Positions 1 through 7,809 of a stretch of 35,189 nucleotides of DNA are shown piece after piece. The first letter of the stretch is position 1, and every line of letters begins with the position of its first letter. The stretch comes from DATGFB01 sp032160545. Lineage in GTDB: Bacteria; Actinomycetota; Actinomycetes; Mycobacteriales; Jatrophihabitantaceae. Under the pieces are notes generated by a model. The model searched no databases and was not told where the DNA came from. It saw only the letters and a program-made list of their open reading frames with translations. The position numbers and the translations under genes are program-made. The stretch spans positions 1 to 35,189 of the forward strand of contig JAVHVN010000008.1 of the NCBI GenBank assembly GCA_032160545.1, written 5' to 3'.

Positions 1-415
1 TGTCGAAGTCGTCGATCGAGCTGAACGCCTGGTACACCGAGGCAAACCGGAGATAGGCCACCTCGTCGAGCTCGCGAAGCGGCCCGAGAATCGCCAGGCC
101 GACCTCGTCGCTCGGCACCTCGGCGGCTCCGGTCGCGCGGATCGACTCTTCGACCGTCTGGGCCAGCTGGGCCAGCGCGTCCTCGTCGACCGGGCGACCC
201 TGGCAGGCGCGGCGCACGCCGCTCACGACCTTGTCGCGGCGAAACGGTTCGGTCACCCCACTGCGCTTGATGACTGCCAGCATCGCCTCTTCGACGGTCG
301 TGAACCGGCGGCCGCACCCGGGGCACGAGCGCCGCCGGCGGATGACCTGGCCCTCGTCCTGCTCACGGGAGTCGACCACCCGGGAATCAGCGTGACGGCA
401 GTACGGGCACCGCAT
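1..415 (-). CDS. nrdR: NrdR, transcriptional repressor of ribonucleotide reductase genes (C-terminus cut by window edge)
   Basis: NrdR is an ATP-cone, zinc-ribbon repressor that senses ATP/dATP and binds NrdR boxes in front of ribonucleotide reductase genes. The visible 138 residues begin MRCPYCRHADSRVVDSRE, the family's N-terminal zinc ribbon; the second CxxC (CPGCGRRF) follows near residue 31. An ATP-cone region runs to the edge (KRSGVTEPFRRDKVVSGVRRAC). Family proteins are about 150 residues, so only the last dozen or so are missing. The ATG is preceded by a GAGGAGGGGG Shine-Dalgarno sequence. The gene points away from the LysM gene, as in M. tuberculosis (Rv2718c next to Rv2719c). A NrdR-box-like sequence upstream suggests autoregulation. 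The ribonucleotide reductase gene itself may lie off the left edge, which I cannot see. Confidence 0.96.
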   Translation of the reverse strand, partial: MRCPYCRHADSRVVDSREQDEGQVIRRRRSCPGCGRRFTTVEEAMLAVIKRSGVTEPFRRDKVVSGVRRACQGRPVDEDALAQLAQTVEESIRATGAAEVPSDEVGLAILGPLRELDEVAYLRFASVYQAFSSIDDFD

Positions 416-441
416 CGACTACCCCCTCCTCATGGTCGACC

Positions 442-513
442 TGTGGACGGACCTGTCCACAACATGGGGACGGACCCAGCCGATCTGTGGACCGCCTACC
501 CCAACTTGTGGAC
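442..513. promoter_or_regulatory. Cluster of four TGTGGAC heptamers, DnaA-box-like
   Basis: TGTGGAC occurs at 442-448, 486-492 and 507-513, and its reverse complement GTCCACA at 455-461. The site at 453-461 reads CTGTCCACA, one mismatch from the actinobacterial DnaA box TTGTCCACA. The others match 6-7 of 9 positions. The cluster sits between nrdR and its likely promoter, so it would lie in the nrdR leader. DnaA control of ribonucleotide reductase genes is known in other bacteria; control here is inference. Confidence 0.45.
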
Positions 514-523
514 GAACAACACC

Positions 524-543
524 AGTGTAACTACTAGATGTAG
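524..543 (-). promoter_or_regulatory. Candidate nrdR promoter with NrdR-box-like site
   Basis: CTAGATGTAG (534-543) matches 8 of 10 core positions of the NrdR box core CTATATATAG. The outer bases of the 16-bp consensus match poorly. On the minus strand it lies just upstream of TACACT (529 to 524), a TANNNT -10 candidate, so a bound repressor would cover the spacer. No clear -35 is visible. The predicted leader to the nrdR ATG is about 100 bases. Confidence 0.4.
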
Positions 544-615
544 GGGTGAACGGTAAAGCCGAGCTCGATGTTCCGCAAGGGGCAACATCGGCGCGTCGCA
601 CAGAACGAGAGCGAA

Positions 616-1023
616 TCAGCGGGTGCGTAGTAGCTGCCCGACGGTGAGCTCGGCGCTGTCCAGCTGGTTCAGCCGCTGCAACGTAGCGACCTCGAGCCGC
701 GGGTCGGTGTGGGGAGCGACGCGGGCGGCTATGGACCACAGCGTGTCGCCACTGCGCACGGTCACCGCATCCGCCGCGACGGAGCCTGCGCCCGAACCGG
801 CCGCCGACGGCGCGGCCGATGCGGCGAGCCATACCAGCCCGACGGCGAGCGCACCGACCACTGCGGCGAGGACGAGCGCACCGCGACGGGTCAGCCGCAG
901 CGGAGCGGCGATCGACTGCTCGCTGGGCCGGTGCAACTCGATGACCGGTGCCAGCGGGCGGTTCCGCTCGCGGGCACGCTGCGGGATGAAGACGACGGGC
1001 GCGAATTCGGTGGCGACTGACAT
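616..1023 (-). CDS. Membrane-anchored LysM protein, SOS-linked cell-division effector type (Rv2719c/ChiZ-like position)
   Basis: A 135-residue protein with a basic N-terminal cytoplasmic part, one hydrophobic segment (about residues 49-70, ALVLAAVVGALAVGLVW) and an external C-terminal LysM domain (about 86-133, with VRSGDTLWSIAARV). LysM binds peptidoglycan. There is no additional hydrolase domain. Between nrdR and divergent lexA, this is the position of Rv2719c (ChiZ) in M. tuberculosis and of DivS in corynebacteria, SOS-induced proteins that slow division. That role is inferred from position and domain layout. The ATG at 1023 is chosen because AGAGGAG lies 7 bases upstream; the frame stays open upstream but that part runs into the LexA boxes. 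Two LexA boxes lie 74-105 bases upstream. Confidence 0.85.
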   Translation of the reverse strand: MSVATEFAPVVFIPQRARERNRPLAPVIELHRPSEQSIAAPLRLTRRGALVLAAVVGALAVGLVWLAASAAPSAAGSGAGSVAADAVTVRSGDTLWSIAARVAPHTDPRLEVATLQRLNQLDSAELTVGQLLRTR

Positions 1024-1096
1024 CGCGAACTCCTCTGACTGAGCGGCGTGCTGGCTGGACTTTGCCGCGGTCCGGGTGGGACGATCCCATCCGAAG

Positions 1097-1112
1097 TCGA
1101 ACAGACATTCGA
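1097..1112. promoter_or_regulatory. LexA (SOS) box 1 of the lexA/LysM intergenic region
   Basis: TCGAACAGACATTCGA matches 11 of 12 fixed positions of the actinobacterial LexA box TCGAAC-N4-GTTCGA. It lies 74 bases upstream of the LysM gene start and abuts a second box. Confidence 0.85.
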
Positions 1113-1128
1113 TAGAACGTCCATTCGA
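1113..1128. promoter_or_regulatory. LexA (SOS) box 2, abutting box 1
   Basis: TAGAACGTCCATTCGA matches 10 of 12 fixed positions of TCGAAC-N4-GTTCGA. It begins at the base after box 1, giving two sites with centres 16 bp apart that could bind LexA dimers side by side. Confidence 0.65.
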
Positions 1129-1175
1129 ATGTGTACCAGCGAGGTCCGACAAAAACCATTCGATGTCGGCGTGTC

Positions 1176-1195
1176 GTTCGAACACGTGTTTGAAC
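1176..1195. promoter_or_regulatory. LexA (SOS) box 3, lexA operator
   Basis: TCGAACACGTGTTTGA (1178-1193) matches 11 of 12 fixed positions and sits in a 20-bp palindrome, 1176-1195, with a single mismatched pair. A TANNNT hexamer (TACCGT, 1213-1218) lies 20 bases downstream, so the box would overlap the -35 region of lexA and support autorepression. Confidence 0.88.
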
Positions 1196-1253
1196 TGCGC
1201 GCCTCGTCGGGCTACCGTCCAAAGCAAGATCGACCGACCAACCGGAGGCCGCG

Positions 1254-2066
1254 ATGTCCCCCAGCAAGCCGACCGACGCCCCCCGCTCGGAGCGGGTGCG
1301 CTCGGGCACGCGCAAGGCGGCCGCGGCCACCACCGCGACCCAGGCGGCGACCGGCACCGGCAGGACGGGCCCGGGCCGGCCCAAGGTCACCGAACTGCCG
1401 GACGCGGCCACCGGGCTCACCCGGCGCCAGCAGGTCATCCTCGACGTCATCCGCGACTCGATCGAGCGACGCGGCTACCCGCCGAGCATCCGCGAGATCT
1501 GCGAGCAGACTGGTCTGGCGTCAACCTCCAGCGTTGCGCACCAGCTCGCCATGCTCGAGCGCAAGGGGTACCTGCGCCGCGACCCGAACCGGCCGCGGGC
1601 TGTCGATGTGCGCAGCGCCGACGCCCTCGAGGAGTCGGCGCGCAACCGCCAAGCGGCCGCCGACGCCGAGCAGGACTCCTACCGGGGCGAGGCGCCGGTG
1701 TACGTCCCGGTCGTCGGGCGGATCGCGGCCGGTGGCCCGATCCTGGCTGAGCAGCTGGTCGAGGACGTCTTCCCGCTGCCGAAGTCGCTCGTCGGCGAGG
1801 GCACCCTGTTCCTGCTGAAGGTCGTCGGCGATTCGATGATCGATGCCGCGATCTCCGACGGTGACTGGGTGGTCGTGCGTCAGCAGCCGACGGCCGACAA
1901 CGGCGACATCGTCGCCGCCATGATCGAGGGTGAGGCGACCGTCAAGACGTTCCAACGGCGCGACGGGCGAGTGTGGCTACTGCCGCACAACCCGGCGTAC
2001 GCGCCGATCCCCGGTGACGAGGCGGCGATTCTCGGCCGCGTCGTCACGGTGCTGCGTAAGGTCTGA
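1254..2066 (+). CDS. lexA: LexA, SOS-response transcriptional repressor
   Basis: LexA represses SOS genes and self-cleaves when stimulated by RecA filaments. The 270-residue protein has an N-terminal winged helix (about 55-120; TRRQQVILDVI, GYPPSIREIC, TSSVAHQLAMLERKGYL), a linker, and an S24 peptidase domain. The cleavage site is Ala159-Gly160 (GRIAAGGP), the nucleophile Ser194 (VVGDSMI) and the general base Lys231 (GEATVKTF), so the autoprotease is complete. An Ala/Thr-rich stretch of about 50 residues precedes the first helix. The ATG has CGGAGG 5 bases upstream. It is transcribed away from the LysM gene with a LexA box between, and its stop lies 8 bases from the stop of the convergent TatA-like gene. 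Confidence 0.98.
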   Translation: MSPSKPTDAPRSERVRSGTRKAAAATTATQAATGTGRTGPGRPKVTELPDAATGLTRRQQVILDVIRDSIERRGYPPSIREICEQTGLASTSSVAHQLAMLERKGYLRRDPNRPRAVDVRSADALEESARNRQAAADAEQDSYRGEAPVYVPVVGRIAAGGPILAEQLVEDVFPLPKSLVGEGTLFLLKVVGDSMIDAAISDGDWVVVRQQPTADNGDIVAAMIEGEATVKTFQRRDGRVWLLPHNPAYAPIPGDEAAILGRVVTVLRKV

Positions 2067-2074
2067 CGCCTCGA

Positions 2075-2428
2075 TCAGGCAGACGGCGTGTCATTCTTCG
2101 CGGTCGCGGGCAGCTCGGCATCGGCCGGTGGAACCGCCGAAACAGACGGCTCGGTCGGCGCCGGAGCCTCTGATCCCGCGGCCGGCTCGGTGGGCACCGG
2201 CGCCGGGGGCGCAGGGGCCGCCACGGATTCCACAGCGGGCGGTGCGCCGGTCACGGCCTTGTTCTCGGAGCGCACGCGGTCGTCCTCGCTCATGCCCTTG
2301 ATCTCGGTCTTGAAGATCCGCAACGAACGACCCAGCGAGCGGGCAGCGTCAGGCATCTTCTTGTACCCGAACAAGGCGATCACGACGATCGCCAAAATCA
2401 CCCAGTGCCAGGGTGCGTCCCATCCCAT
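2075..2428 (-). CDS. tatA: TatA/E-type twin-arginine translocase subunit
   Basis: A 117-residue protein with the TatA layout: a short N-terminus, one membrane segment (about residues 7-20), the Phe20-Gly21 hinge, a basic amphipathic helix (KKMPDAARSLGRSLRIFKTE) and an acidic then Ala/Pro/Glu-rich disordered tail. TatA oligomers form the pore of the twin-arginine protein export pathway in the cytoplasmic membrane. The polar residue typical of TatA near position 8 is replaced by His8/Trp9, and TatB-like subunits look similar, so A versus B is not certain. A GAGGAGA Shine-Dalgarno sequence precedes the ATG. It follows hflX in the same direction with a 36-base gap and faces lexA tail to tail. Confidence 0.88.
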   Translation of the reverse strand: MGWDAPWHWVILAIVVIALFGYKKMPDAARSLGRSLRIFKTEIKGMSEDDRVRSENKAVTGAPPAVESVAAPAPPAPVPTEPAAGSEAPAPTEPSVSAVPPADAELPATAKNDTPSA

Positions 2429-2464
2429 GCCGGCTCTCCTCGCTGTCGGCTGGCGATTCCCGTC

Positions 2465-3961
2465 CTACGGTACGCCAGCAGTGGTGGCGAACGGCTCGAG
2501 AACGGCGGCCAGTCCCGGGTTCACCCGGGCGTGGACGGCCGTGCCGTCCTCCCGATGTTCGGTGCCGAGCACCTCCGCGGTTTCGTGCAGGCGGGCGACC
2601 AGGTCACCTCGGGTATAGGGAAGCAGCACGGTGACCTCGACGTGCGGGCTCGGCAGGCGCTGCTCGATCAGCTCGCGCAGCTCCTCGATGCCCTGGCCAG
2701 CGCGGGCTGAGACGAACACCGCGTCAGGAGCGAGCCGGCGCAGCCGCAGCAGCATCTCGGGTTCGGCGGCGTCGACCTTATTGAACACCAGTTGTTCGGG
2801 AACGTGCAGGGCGTCGATGTCGGCGAGCACCTCGCGCACCGCCCGGATCTGTGCCTCGGGATCGGCATCCGCCGCGTCGACCACGTGCAGGAGGAGGTCG
2901 GCGTCGCCCACCTCCTCCAGGGTCGACCGAAACGCCTCGATGAGCTGGGTCGGCAGGTGCCGCACGAAACCGACGGTGTCGGCGAGTGTGTACGGGCGCC
3001 CGTCGGAGGCCTGGGCGCGCCGCACGGTCGGATCGAGAGTGGCGAACAACGCGTTCTCGACCAGGACACCGGCATCGGTCAGCCGGTTCAGCAGCGAAGA
3101 CTTGCCGGCGTTGGTGTAGCCGGCCAGCACGACGCTCGGGATGTGGCGGTCGAGGCGCTGCGAGCGCTTCACGTCCCGGGCGGTCTTCATGCCCGCGATC
3201 TCCTTGCGCAACTTGGCCATCCGGCTGTTGATGCGGCGCCGGTCGATCTCGATCTTCGTCTCACCGGGGCCTCGGCCGCCGATGCCCAGACCGCCCGCGG
3301 CCCGGCCACCAACCTGCCGGGAGAGCGACTCGCCCCAGCCGCGCAGGCGTGGCAGCAAGTACTGCATCTGGGCCAGCTCGACCTGGGCCTTGCCCTCCTT
3401 CGAGCGGGCGTGCTGGGCGACGATGTCGAGGATCAGCGCCGTGCGGTCGACCACTTTCACCTTGACGACCTCTTCCAGCTGACGCAGCTGGCCCGGCGCG
3501 AGTTCGCCGTCGCAGATGACGGTGTCGGCACCCTCGCTGATAACCACGTCGCGCAGTTCCTTGGCCTTGCCCGAGCCGATGTAGGTGGCAGGATCCGGCC
3601 GGTCGCGGCGTTGGATCAGCCCGGCGAGCACCTGCGACCCAGCGGTCTCGGCGAGTCGAGCCAGCTCGGCGAGGGAGTTCTCGGCCTCGGCGAGCGTGCC
3701 GGTCGTCCAAACCCCGACGAGGACGACGCGTTCGAGGCGCAGCTGCCGGTACTCGACCTCGGTGACGTCCTCGAGTTCGGTCGACAGGCCGGCGATGCGC
3801 CGCAGTGCCTGGCGCTCCTCGAGCTCGTAGTCGCCGGTCGAGCGGTCGTGCTGAGCTGCACCGCGTCCGGACGTAGCGTCGATGTCGATGTCGGGGTCGA
3901 GACGGATGTCGGCGCCCACGGGCGCGTCGTCGGTGCGGGACCGGTCGAAGGCTTCTGTCAT
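2465..3961 (-). CDS. hflX: HflX, ribosome-associated GTPase
   Basis: HflX binds the large ribosomal subunit and splits stalled ribosomes under stress. The 498-residue protein has the N-terminal HflX nucleotide-binding region (about 75-190, containing DPATYIGSGKAKEL), the Gly-rich hinge GGRGPGETKIEIDRRRI, and a GTPase domain with G1 GYTNAGKS (281-288), G3 DTVGF (328-332) and G4 NKVD. A start codon 12 bases upstream (3973) is in frame, but GGAGG lies 5 bases before the ATG at 3961, so I prefer the shorter form. It follows dapF in the same direction after a 33-base gap, as in other Actinomycetes (dapF-hflX). The N-terminal 70 residues are acidic and probably disordered. Confidence 0.95.
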   Translation of the reverse strand: MTEAFDRSRTDDAPVGADIRLDPDIDIDATSGRGAAQHDRSTGDYELEERQALRRIAGLSTELEDVTEVEYRQLRLERVVLVGVWTTGTLAEAENSLAELARLAETAGSQVLAGLIQRRDRPDPATYIGSGKAKELRDVVISEGADTVICDGELAPGQLRQLEEVVKVKVVDRTALILDIVAQHARSKEGKAQVELAQMQYLLPRLRGWGESLSRQVGGRAAGGLGIGGRGPGETKIEIDRRRINSRMAKLRKEIAGMKTARDVKRSQRLDRHIPSVVLAGYTNAGKSSLLNRLTDAGVLVENALFATLDPTVRRAQASDGRPYTLADTVGFVRHLPTQLIEAFRSTLEEVGDADLLLHVVDAADADPEAQIRAVREVLADIDALHVPEQLVFNKVDAAEPEMLLRLRRLAPDAVFVSARAGQGIEELRELIEQRLPSPHVEVTVLLPYTRGDLVARLHETAEVLGTEHREDGTAVHARVNPGLAAVLEPFATTAGVP

Positions 3962-3994
3962 CTCGCCCTCCATCGTGACACGGAGCGCGAGCGA

Positions 3995-4864
3995 TTACCC
4001 CTTCTCGGCGGCAGAACTGCCCGCGACGGCGGCGAGCCAGGCGTCCTCGAGCTCGATCTCAGCGACGAGGACCGCGGGGCCGGTCATCAGCACCTCGCCG
4101 TCAGGGCACCACCGCACGGCGCAGGATCCCCCGGGGACGTCGACCCGCCAGGGCACCCCGTCGGCGCCCACGCCCGCATCGACGGCCGCCGCCACCGCGA
4201 CCGCGCAAATGCCGGTGCCGCACGAGCGCGTCTCGCCGACCCCCCGCTCGTGGACCCGCATGACCAGCCGGCGCGGCCCGGCGCGCAGGACGAACTCGAC
4301 GTTTTGGCCGTTGGCCAGCGGCGGGTCGACGGCCGGCGGGCGATGCAGCTCCAGGCTCGCCAGCTCGGCCGCGGAATCGACCCACACGACCACGTGCGGG
4401 TTCGGCATCTCGACGGCAACGGCGGCCCGCCGCGGCCCCAGGGGGGCGACGGTGGCGACCGGCCGGTCGGCAAGAACCAGGGGCCGGCCCATGTGAACCG
4501 TGACGTCGCCATCACCGTCCGCCAGCACGCGCCTGATTCCGCCGCGTGTCGCCACCGCCGCTGAGGTCTCAACGAGCCGGGCGTGCTGGAGGTATCGCAG
4601 GAAGACCCGAACGCCGTTTCCGCACATCTCGGCGACCGATCCATCCGCATTTCGGTAGTCCATGAAGAAGGGCGCGTCGCGGGCCAGGCCCTTCACCTCG
4701 GGGGCGTTCTCGGTGCGGACGACGCGCAGGATCCCGTCCCCCCCGATGCCGGCGTGCCGATCGCACAGAGCACGCACGAGGGCGGCGCTCACGTCCAGCG
4801 CGCCGTCGAGGTCGGGAACGACCACGAAGTCGTTCTCCGTGCCGTGTCCCTTGAGAACGCGCAT
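3995..4864 (-). CDS. dapF: Diaminopimelate epimerase
   Basis: DapF interconverts LL- and meso-diaminopimelate for lysine and peptidoglycan synthesis, using two cysteines without cofactor. Both are present: Cys81 in AEMCGNGVR and Cys215 in RSCGTGIC. The N-terminal HGTENDFVVV and the MPNPHVVV strand also fit. The length of 289 residues is normal. The ATG at 4864 lies two bases after the stop of miaA, so translation is probably coupled; reading the frame further upstream adds only an Arg-rich stretch that overlaps miaA. The order miaA-dapF-hflX is typical of Actinomycetes. Confidence 0.96.
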   Translation of the reverse strand: MRVLKGHGTENDFVVVPDLDGALDVSAALVRALCDRHAGIGGDGILRVVRTENAPEVKGLARDAPFFMDYRNADGSVAEMCGNGVRVFLRYLQHARLVETSAAVATRGGIRRVLADGDGDVTVHMGRPLVLADRPVATVAPLGPRRAAVAVEMPNPHVVVWVDSAAELASLELHRPPAVDPPLANGQNVEFVLRAGPRRLVMRVHERGVGETRSCGTGICAVAVAAAVDAGVGADGVPWRVDVPGGSCAVRWCPDGEVLMTGPAVLVAEIELEDAWLAAVAGSSAAEKG

Positions 4865-4866
4865 TC

Positions 4867-5847
4867 CTAGAGGGTAGGCCCGGCGGCACCCGCGACGCGC
4901 TCGGCGGCGTCGGCCAGCCCAGGGTCGGCGCCGTCGAGCCACTGCACCCGCGGGTCTCGCCGGAACCAGGACCGCTGCCGGCGAGCGAAGCGTCTCGTGG
5001 CGCGAACCGTCACCTCGACGGCGGCATCCAGATCTCCGACGACCGCGCCTGAGTCGTCGATGCAGGCGAGCAGCTGGGCGTAGCCGAGCGCCTTTCCGGC
5101 CGTCGGGCTGTCGCGCAGGCCGAGCGGCAGCAGCGCCACGATCTCGTCAGCGAACCCTGCCCGCATCATCCGCTCGACGCGTAGCGCGACCCGCTCGTCC
5201 AGGTCCGCACGGTCGACGCCAACCTGCACGAGGTCGTAGACCGACTCGAACGGCGGCATCGTCGCGGTGAACGGCCGGCCGGTGATTTCGATGACCTCGA
5301 GGGCCCGGACGATGCGCCGCCCATTCGTCGGCAGGATCGCGCTCGCGGCCGCGGGATCGAGGCGGGCGAGCCGCTCGTGCAACGGTCCCGGGCCTGCCTC
5401 GAGGAGTTCGGCGGTGAGCCGGGAACGGACGTGCGGCGACTCACCGGGGAACTCCAGCCGGTCGAGGGCGCCGCGGAGGTAGAGGCCCGAACCCCCTACC
5501 AGGATCGGCAGGCGGCCACGTGCCGCGACGTCGGCGATGACCGCACGGCACACCTGCTGGTACTCGGCGACCGCGGCAGACTTGGTTACCCCCCAGATGT
5601 CGAGCAGGTGGTGCGGGACGCCCCTGCGGTCGTCCATCGGGAGCTTGGCGGTGCCGATGTCCATTCCGCGGTAGAGCTGCATGGAGTCGGCGTTGATGAC
5701 CTCACCGCCCAGGCGCACGGCCAGCTCGACGGCGAGGTCGGACTTGCCGGTGGCCGTCGGCCCGACGACCGCGAGCACCCGGACGGCCGCAGGCTCGGCC
5801 GCACCATCGGTGGTCTCGTCGCCGTCGGCGGGCAGCGGCTCAGCCAT
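4867..5847 (-). CDS. miaA: tRNA dimethylallyltransferase
   Basis: MiaA attaches a dimethylallyl group to A37 of tRNAs that read codons starting with U; MiaB, also in this window, then methylthiolates the product. The 326-residue protein shows the P-loop GPTATGKS (29-36), the INADSMQLYRGMDIGTAK segment, the GSGLYLRG motif and the FARRQRSWFRRD motif near the C-terminus. The ATG lies inside the last codons of the upstream LigB-like gene (8-base overlap) and the stop lies two bases before dapF, indicating a tight operon. The first 22 residues are an acidic extension before the P-loop strand. Confidence 0.96.
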   Translation of the reverse strand: MAEPLPADGDETTDGAAEPAAVRVLAVVGPTATGKSDLAVELAVRLGGEVINADSMQLYRGMDIGTAKLPMDDRRGVPHHLLDIWGVTKSAAVAEYQQVCRAVIADVAARGRLPILVGGSGLYLRGALDRLEFPGESPHVRSRLTAELLEAGPGPLHERLARLDPAAASAILPTNGRRIVRALEVIEITGRPFTATMPPFESVYDLVQVGVDRADLDERVALRVERMMRAGFADEIVALLPLGLRDSPTAGKALGYAQLLACIDDSGAVVGDLDAAVEVTVRATRRFARRQRSWFRRDPRVQWLDGADPGLADAAERVAGAAGPTL

Positions 5848-6547
5848 CGCGCAGCCAGGTAGCGACGAAGTAGGCCACGCCGAACGGATCGTCGTAGTAA
5901 TTCAGGTGGGCGGAGTGCGACGTGCCCTTGAGCAGCCGCCCCGCAGCGCGCCAGGCCGGGACGCCCGCGGCGAGCAACTCGGCGCCGAGCCCAGGCTGCA
6001 GATTCTCGAGGGCGGTCGCGTCCCCGGAGCGCAGCGCGGCGGCGACCGCGTCGTCGAACGGCACCGCGCGCTCATCCAGATGCCCGGGTGCCCGCTCGCT
6101 GCGGCGCGCTGTGCCGTCGCCCATCACGAGCAGGGCGATGTCCTCGGTCTCGGCGAGTCGCAGCAGTTCGGTGGCGGCGCGGGCGCCCGCGAAATCAGGG
6201 CCGACCGAGAAGGCGCGCGTGTCGCTTCGGGCACCGAGCGCCACGCCGACGAGCCACGCACCGACGGTGAGCGAGAGCGGAAGCTCGAGCGCCCCGCCGC
6301 GCGTCGGCGCACCGAGGTGGACCTCGCCGCGGACGCCGAACCCGGCGAACGTCCCGCGCGCCAGCGGTGAATGCACCAGCGACGTCGGCCCGGCCCCGAG
6401 CAGCACGAGCTGCCGCCCGGCCGCGTCGACCCGCCGAACCGCCTCGACGCACTCGGCCCGTAGGCGCTCCAGTTCGGGGGCCGCGCCGGAGGCGACGAGT
6501 GGCACGAGAACCGGCGGATGCGGACAGAAAGCGGCGCCGGAGATCAC
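5840..6547 (-). CDS. LigB-superfamily (class III extradiol dioxygenase-like) protein of unknown function
   Basis: A 235-residue protein starting MISGAAFCPHPPVLVP, the N-terminal signature of class III extradiol dioxygenase-like (LigB superfamily) proteins, in which a His of HPP would bind metal. A VMGDGTAR motif lies in the second half. A homologous gene is found just upstream of miaA in M. tuberculosis (Rv2728c), but the substrate is not known. The length is short for a ring-cleaving dioxygenase, so I do not infer a catabolic role. The start is GTG, with no Shine-Dalgarno sequence but TAGCCT six bases upstream, so the message is probably leaderless. It heads the leftward set with miaA, dapF, hflX and tatA and diverges from the DUF349 gene. 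Confidence 0.8.
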   Translation of the reverse strand: MISGAAFCPHPPVLVPLVASGAAPELERLRAECVEAVRRVDAAGRQLVLLGAGPTSLVHSPLARGTFAGFGVRGEVHLGAPTRGGALELPLSLTVGAWLVGVALGARSDTRAFSVGPDFAGARAATELLRLAETEDIALLVMGDGTARRSERAPGHLDERAVPFDDAVAAALRSGDATALENLQPGLGAELLAAGVPAWRAAGRLLKGTSHSAHLNYYDDPFGVAYFVATWLRDG

Positions 6548-6553
6548 TACGGA

Positions 6554-6559
6554 AGGCTA
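6554..6559 (-). promoter_or_regulatory. -10 element of the LigB-like/miaA/dapF operon
   Basis: TAGCCT on the minus strand ends six bases before the GTG at 6547. With no Shine-Dalgarno sequence present, transcription probably starts at or near the start codon. Confidence 0.5.
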
Positions 6560-6603
6560 ACGGCCAGGGCGTCCTCGGCCTGGATCGTGTCTAATGCTCA
6601 GTC

Positions 6604-7788
6604 ATGGGCTCGGAGTGGGGGCGGATCGATGCCGACGGCACCGTCTACGTCAAGACGCCCGACGGTGAGCGCGAGATCGGCTCGTGGCAAGCCGGGGACG
6701 CGGACGCCGGCATCGCGTTCTATCAGCGGCGATACGAGGACCTCGACACCGAGGTGAGCCTGCTCGAGAAACGGCTCGAGTCCGGGGCCGGCGACCCGGC
6801 GCACACCCGCACCCACGCCACAGCCCTGCGCGAGCAGGTCGAGCACGCGGCCGCGATCGGCGACCTCGCCGCGTTGACGGGCCGCCTCGACGCCCTGCTC
6901 ACTGCTGTCGAGGAGAAGGCCGGACAGGCGGCTGCCGCCCGGGCCGAAGCTCGCGCGAAGGCGATCGAGGCCAAGGAGGGGCTCGTCGCCGAGGCCGAGA
7001 AGATCGCCGCGTCCGGGACGTCTTGGAAGGCCTCGGGCGACCGGCTGCGGGCGATCGTCGACGAGTGGAAGCTGATCAAGGGCATCGACCGCAAAACCGA
7101 CGACGCGCTCTGGAAGCGCTTCGCGGCCGCGCGCGATGCGTTCGGCCGCCGCCGCGGACAACACTTCGCGCAGCTCGACGTCGAGCGGGGCAGCGCCAAG
7201 CAGGCGAAGGAACAGCTGGCCCAGCGCGCCGAGGCGCTGTCGGAGTCCTCGGACTGGAAGGAGACGGCCGCGGCTATGCGTGAGCTGATGGCCGAGTGGA
7301 AGGCCGCCCCGCGGGCCGCCCGTGACGTGGAGGAGGCGCTGTGGACCCGCTTCCGCGCCGCACAGGACGCCTTCTTCACCCGCCGCTCCGGCGTGTTCGC
7401 AGAGCGTGACGCCGAGCAGGTCGCCAACCAGAAGCAGAAGGAAGCGATCATCGCCGACGCCGGGGGGCTTTCGCTCGACGACCCTCAAGCGGCACAGGCC
7501 GCTCTGCGCGACCTGCAGGCCCGCTTCGACGAGATCGGCCACGTTCCGCGCGACGCCATGCGACGCATCGACGAGCAGATGCGCGCCGCCGAGCAGCGGG
7601 TGCGTGACGCCGTCGACGCGAAGTGGCGCGAGAGCAGCGTGGAGTCGAACCCGTTCCTCAGCGCGCTGCGCGAGCGCCTTGCCGAGGCCGAGCAGAAGCT
7701 CGAGCGGGCGCGCCGCAGCGGCGATCAGCAGCGCATCGCCAAGGCCGAGGCCGAGGTCGAGCAGCGCCGGTCGTTGCTGCCGTCCTGA
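6604..7788 (+). CDS. DUF349 domain protein
   Basis: A 394-residue, strongly charged, mostly helical protein. Repeats of the DUF349 type are visible by their SWKASGDRLRAIVDEWKLIKGIDRKTDDALWKRFAAARDAF-like pattern, recurring around residues 138-181, 215-258 and 285-330. A coiled-coil stretch covers the C-terminal 60 residues (LAEAEQKLERARRSG). The biochemical function of this family is not established. In M. tuberculosis the equivalent gene (Rv2731) also lies between miaB and miaA. No Shine-Dalgarno sequence is seen; TAATGC at 6592-6597, six bases before the ATG, resembles the -10 of a leaderless gene. It diverges from the LigB-like gene with a 56-base gap. Confidence 0.88.
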   Translation: MGSEWGRIDADGTVYVKTPDGEREIGSWQAGDADAGIAFYQRRYEDLDTEVSLLEKRLESGAGDPAHTRTHATALREQVEHAAAIGDLAALTGRLDALLTAVEEKAGQAAAARAEARAKAIEAKEGLVAEAEKIAASGTSWKASGDRLRAIVDEWKLIKGIDRKTDDALWKRFAAARDAFGRRRGQHFAQLDVERGSAKQAKEQLAQRAEALSESSDWKETAAAMRELMAEWKAAPRAARDVEEALWTRFRAAQDAFFTRRSGVFAERDAEQVANQKQKEAIIADAGGLSLDDPQAAQAALRDLQARFDEIGHVPRDAMRRIDEQMRAAEQRVRDAVDAKWRESSVESNPFLSALRERLAEAEQKLERARRSGDQQRIAKAEAEVEQRRSLLPS

Positions 7789-7809
7789 TCATGGCGTTCG
7801 TCCCAACTC

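Noticed and set aside
2792..4564. Long open frame on the strand opposite hflX and dapF
   Set aside because: It is an antisense frame kept open by high GC content; the product is low-complexity with no domain, while hflX and dapF are complete on the other strand.
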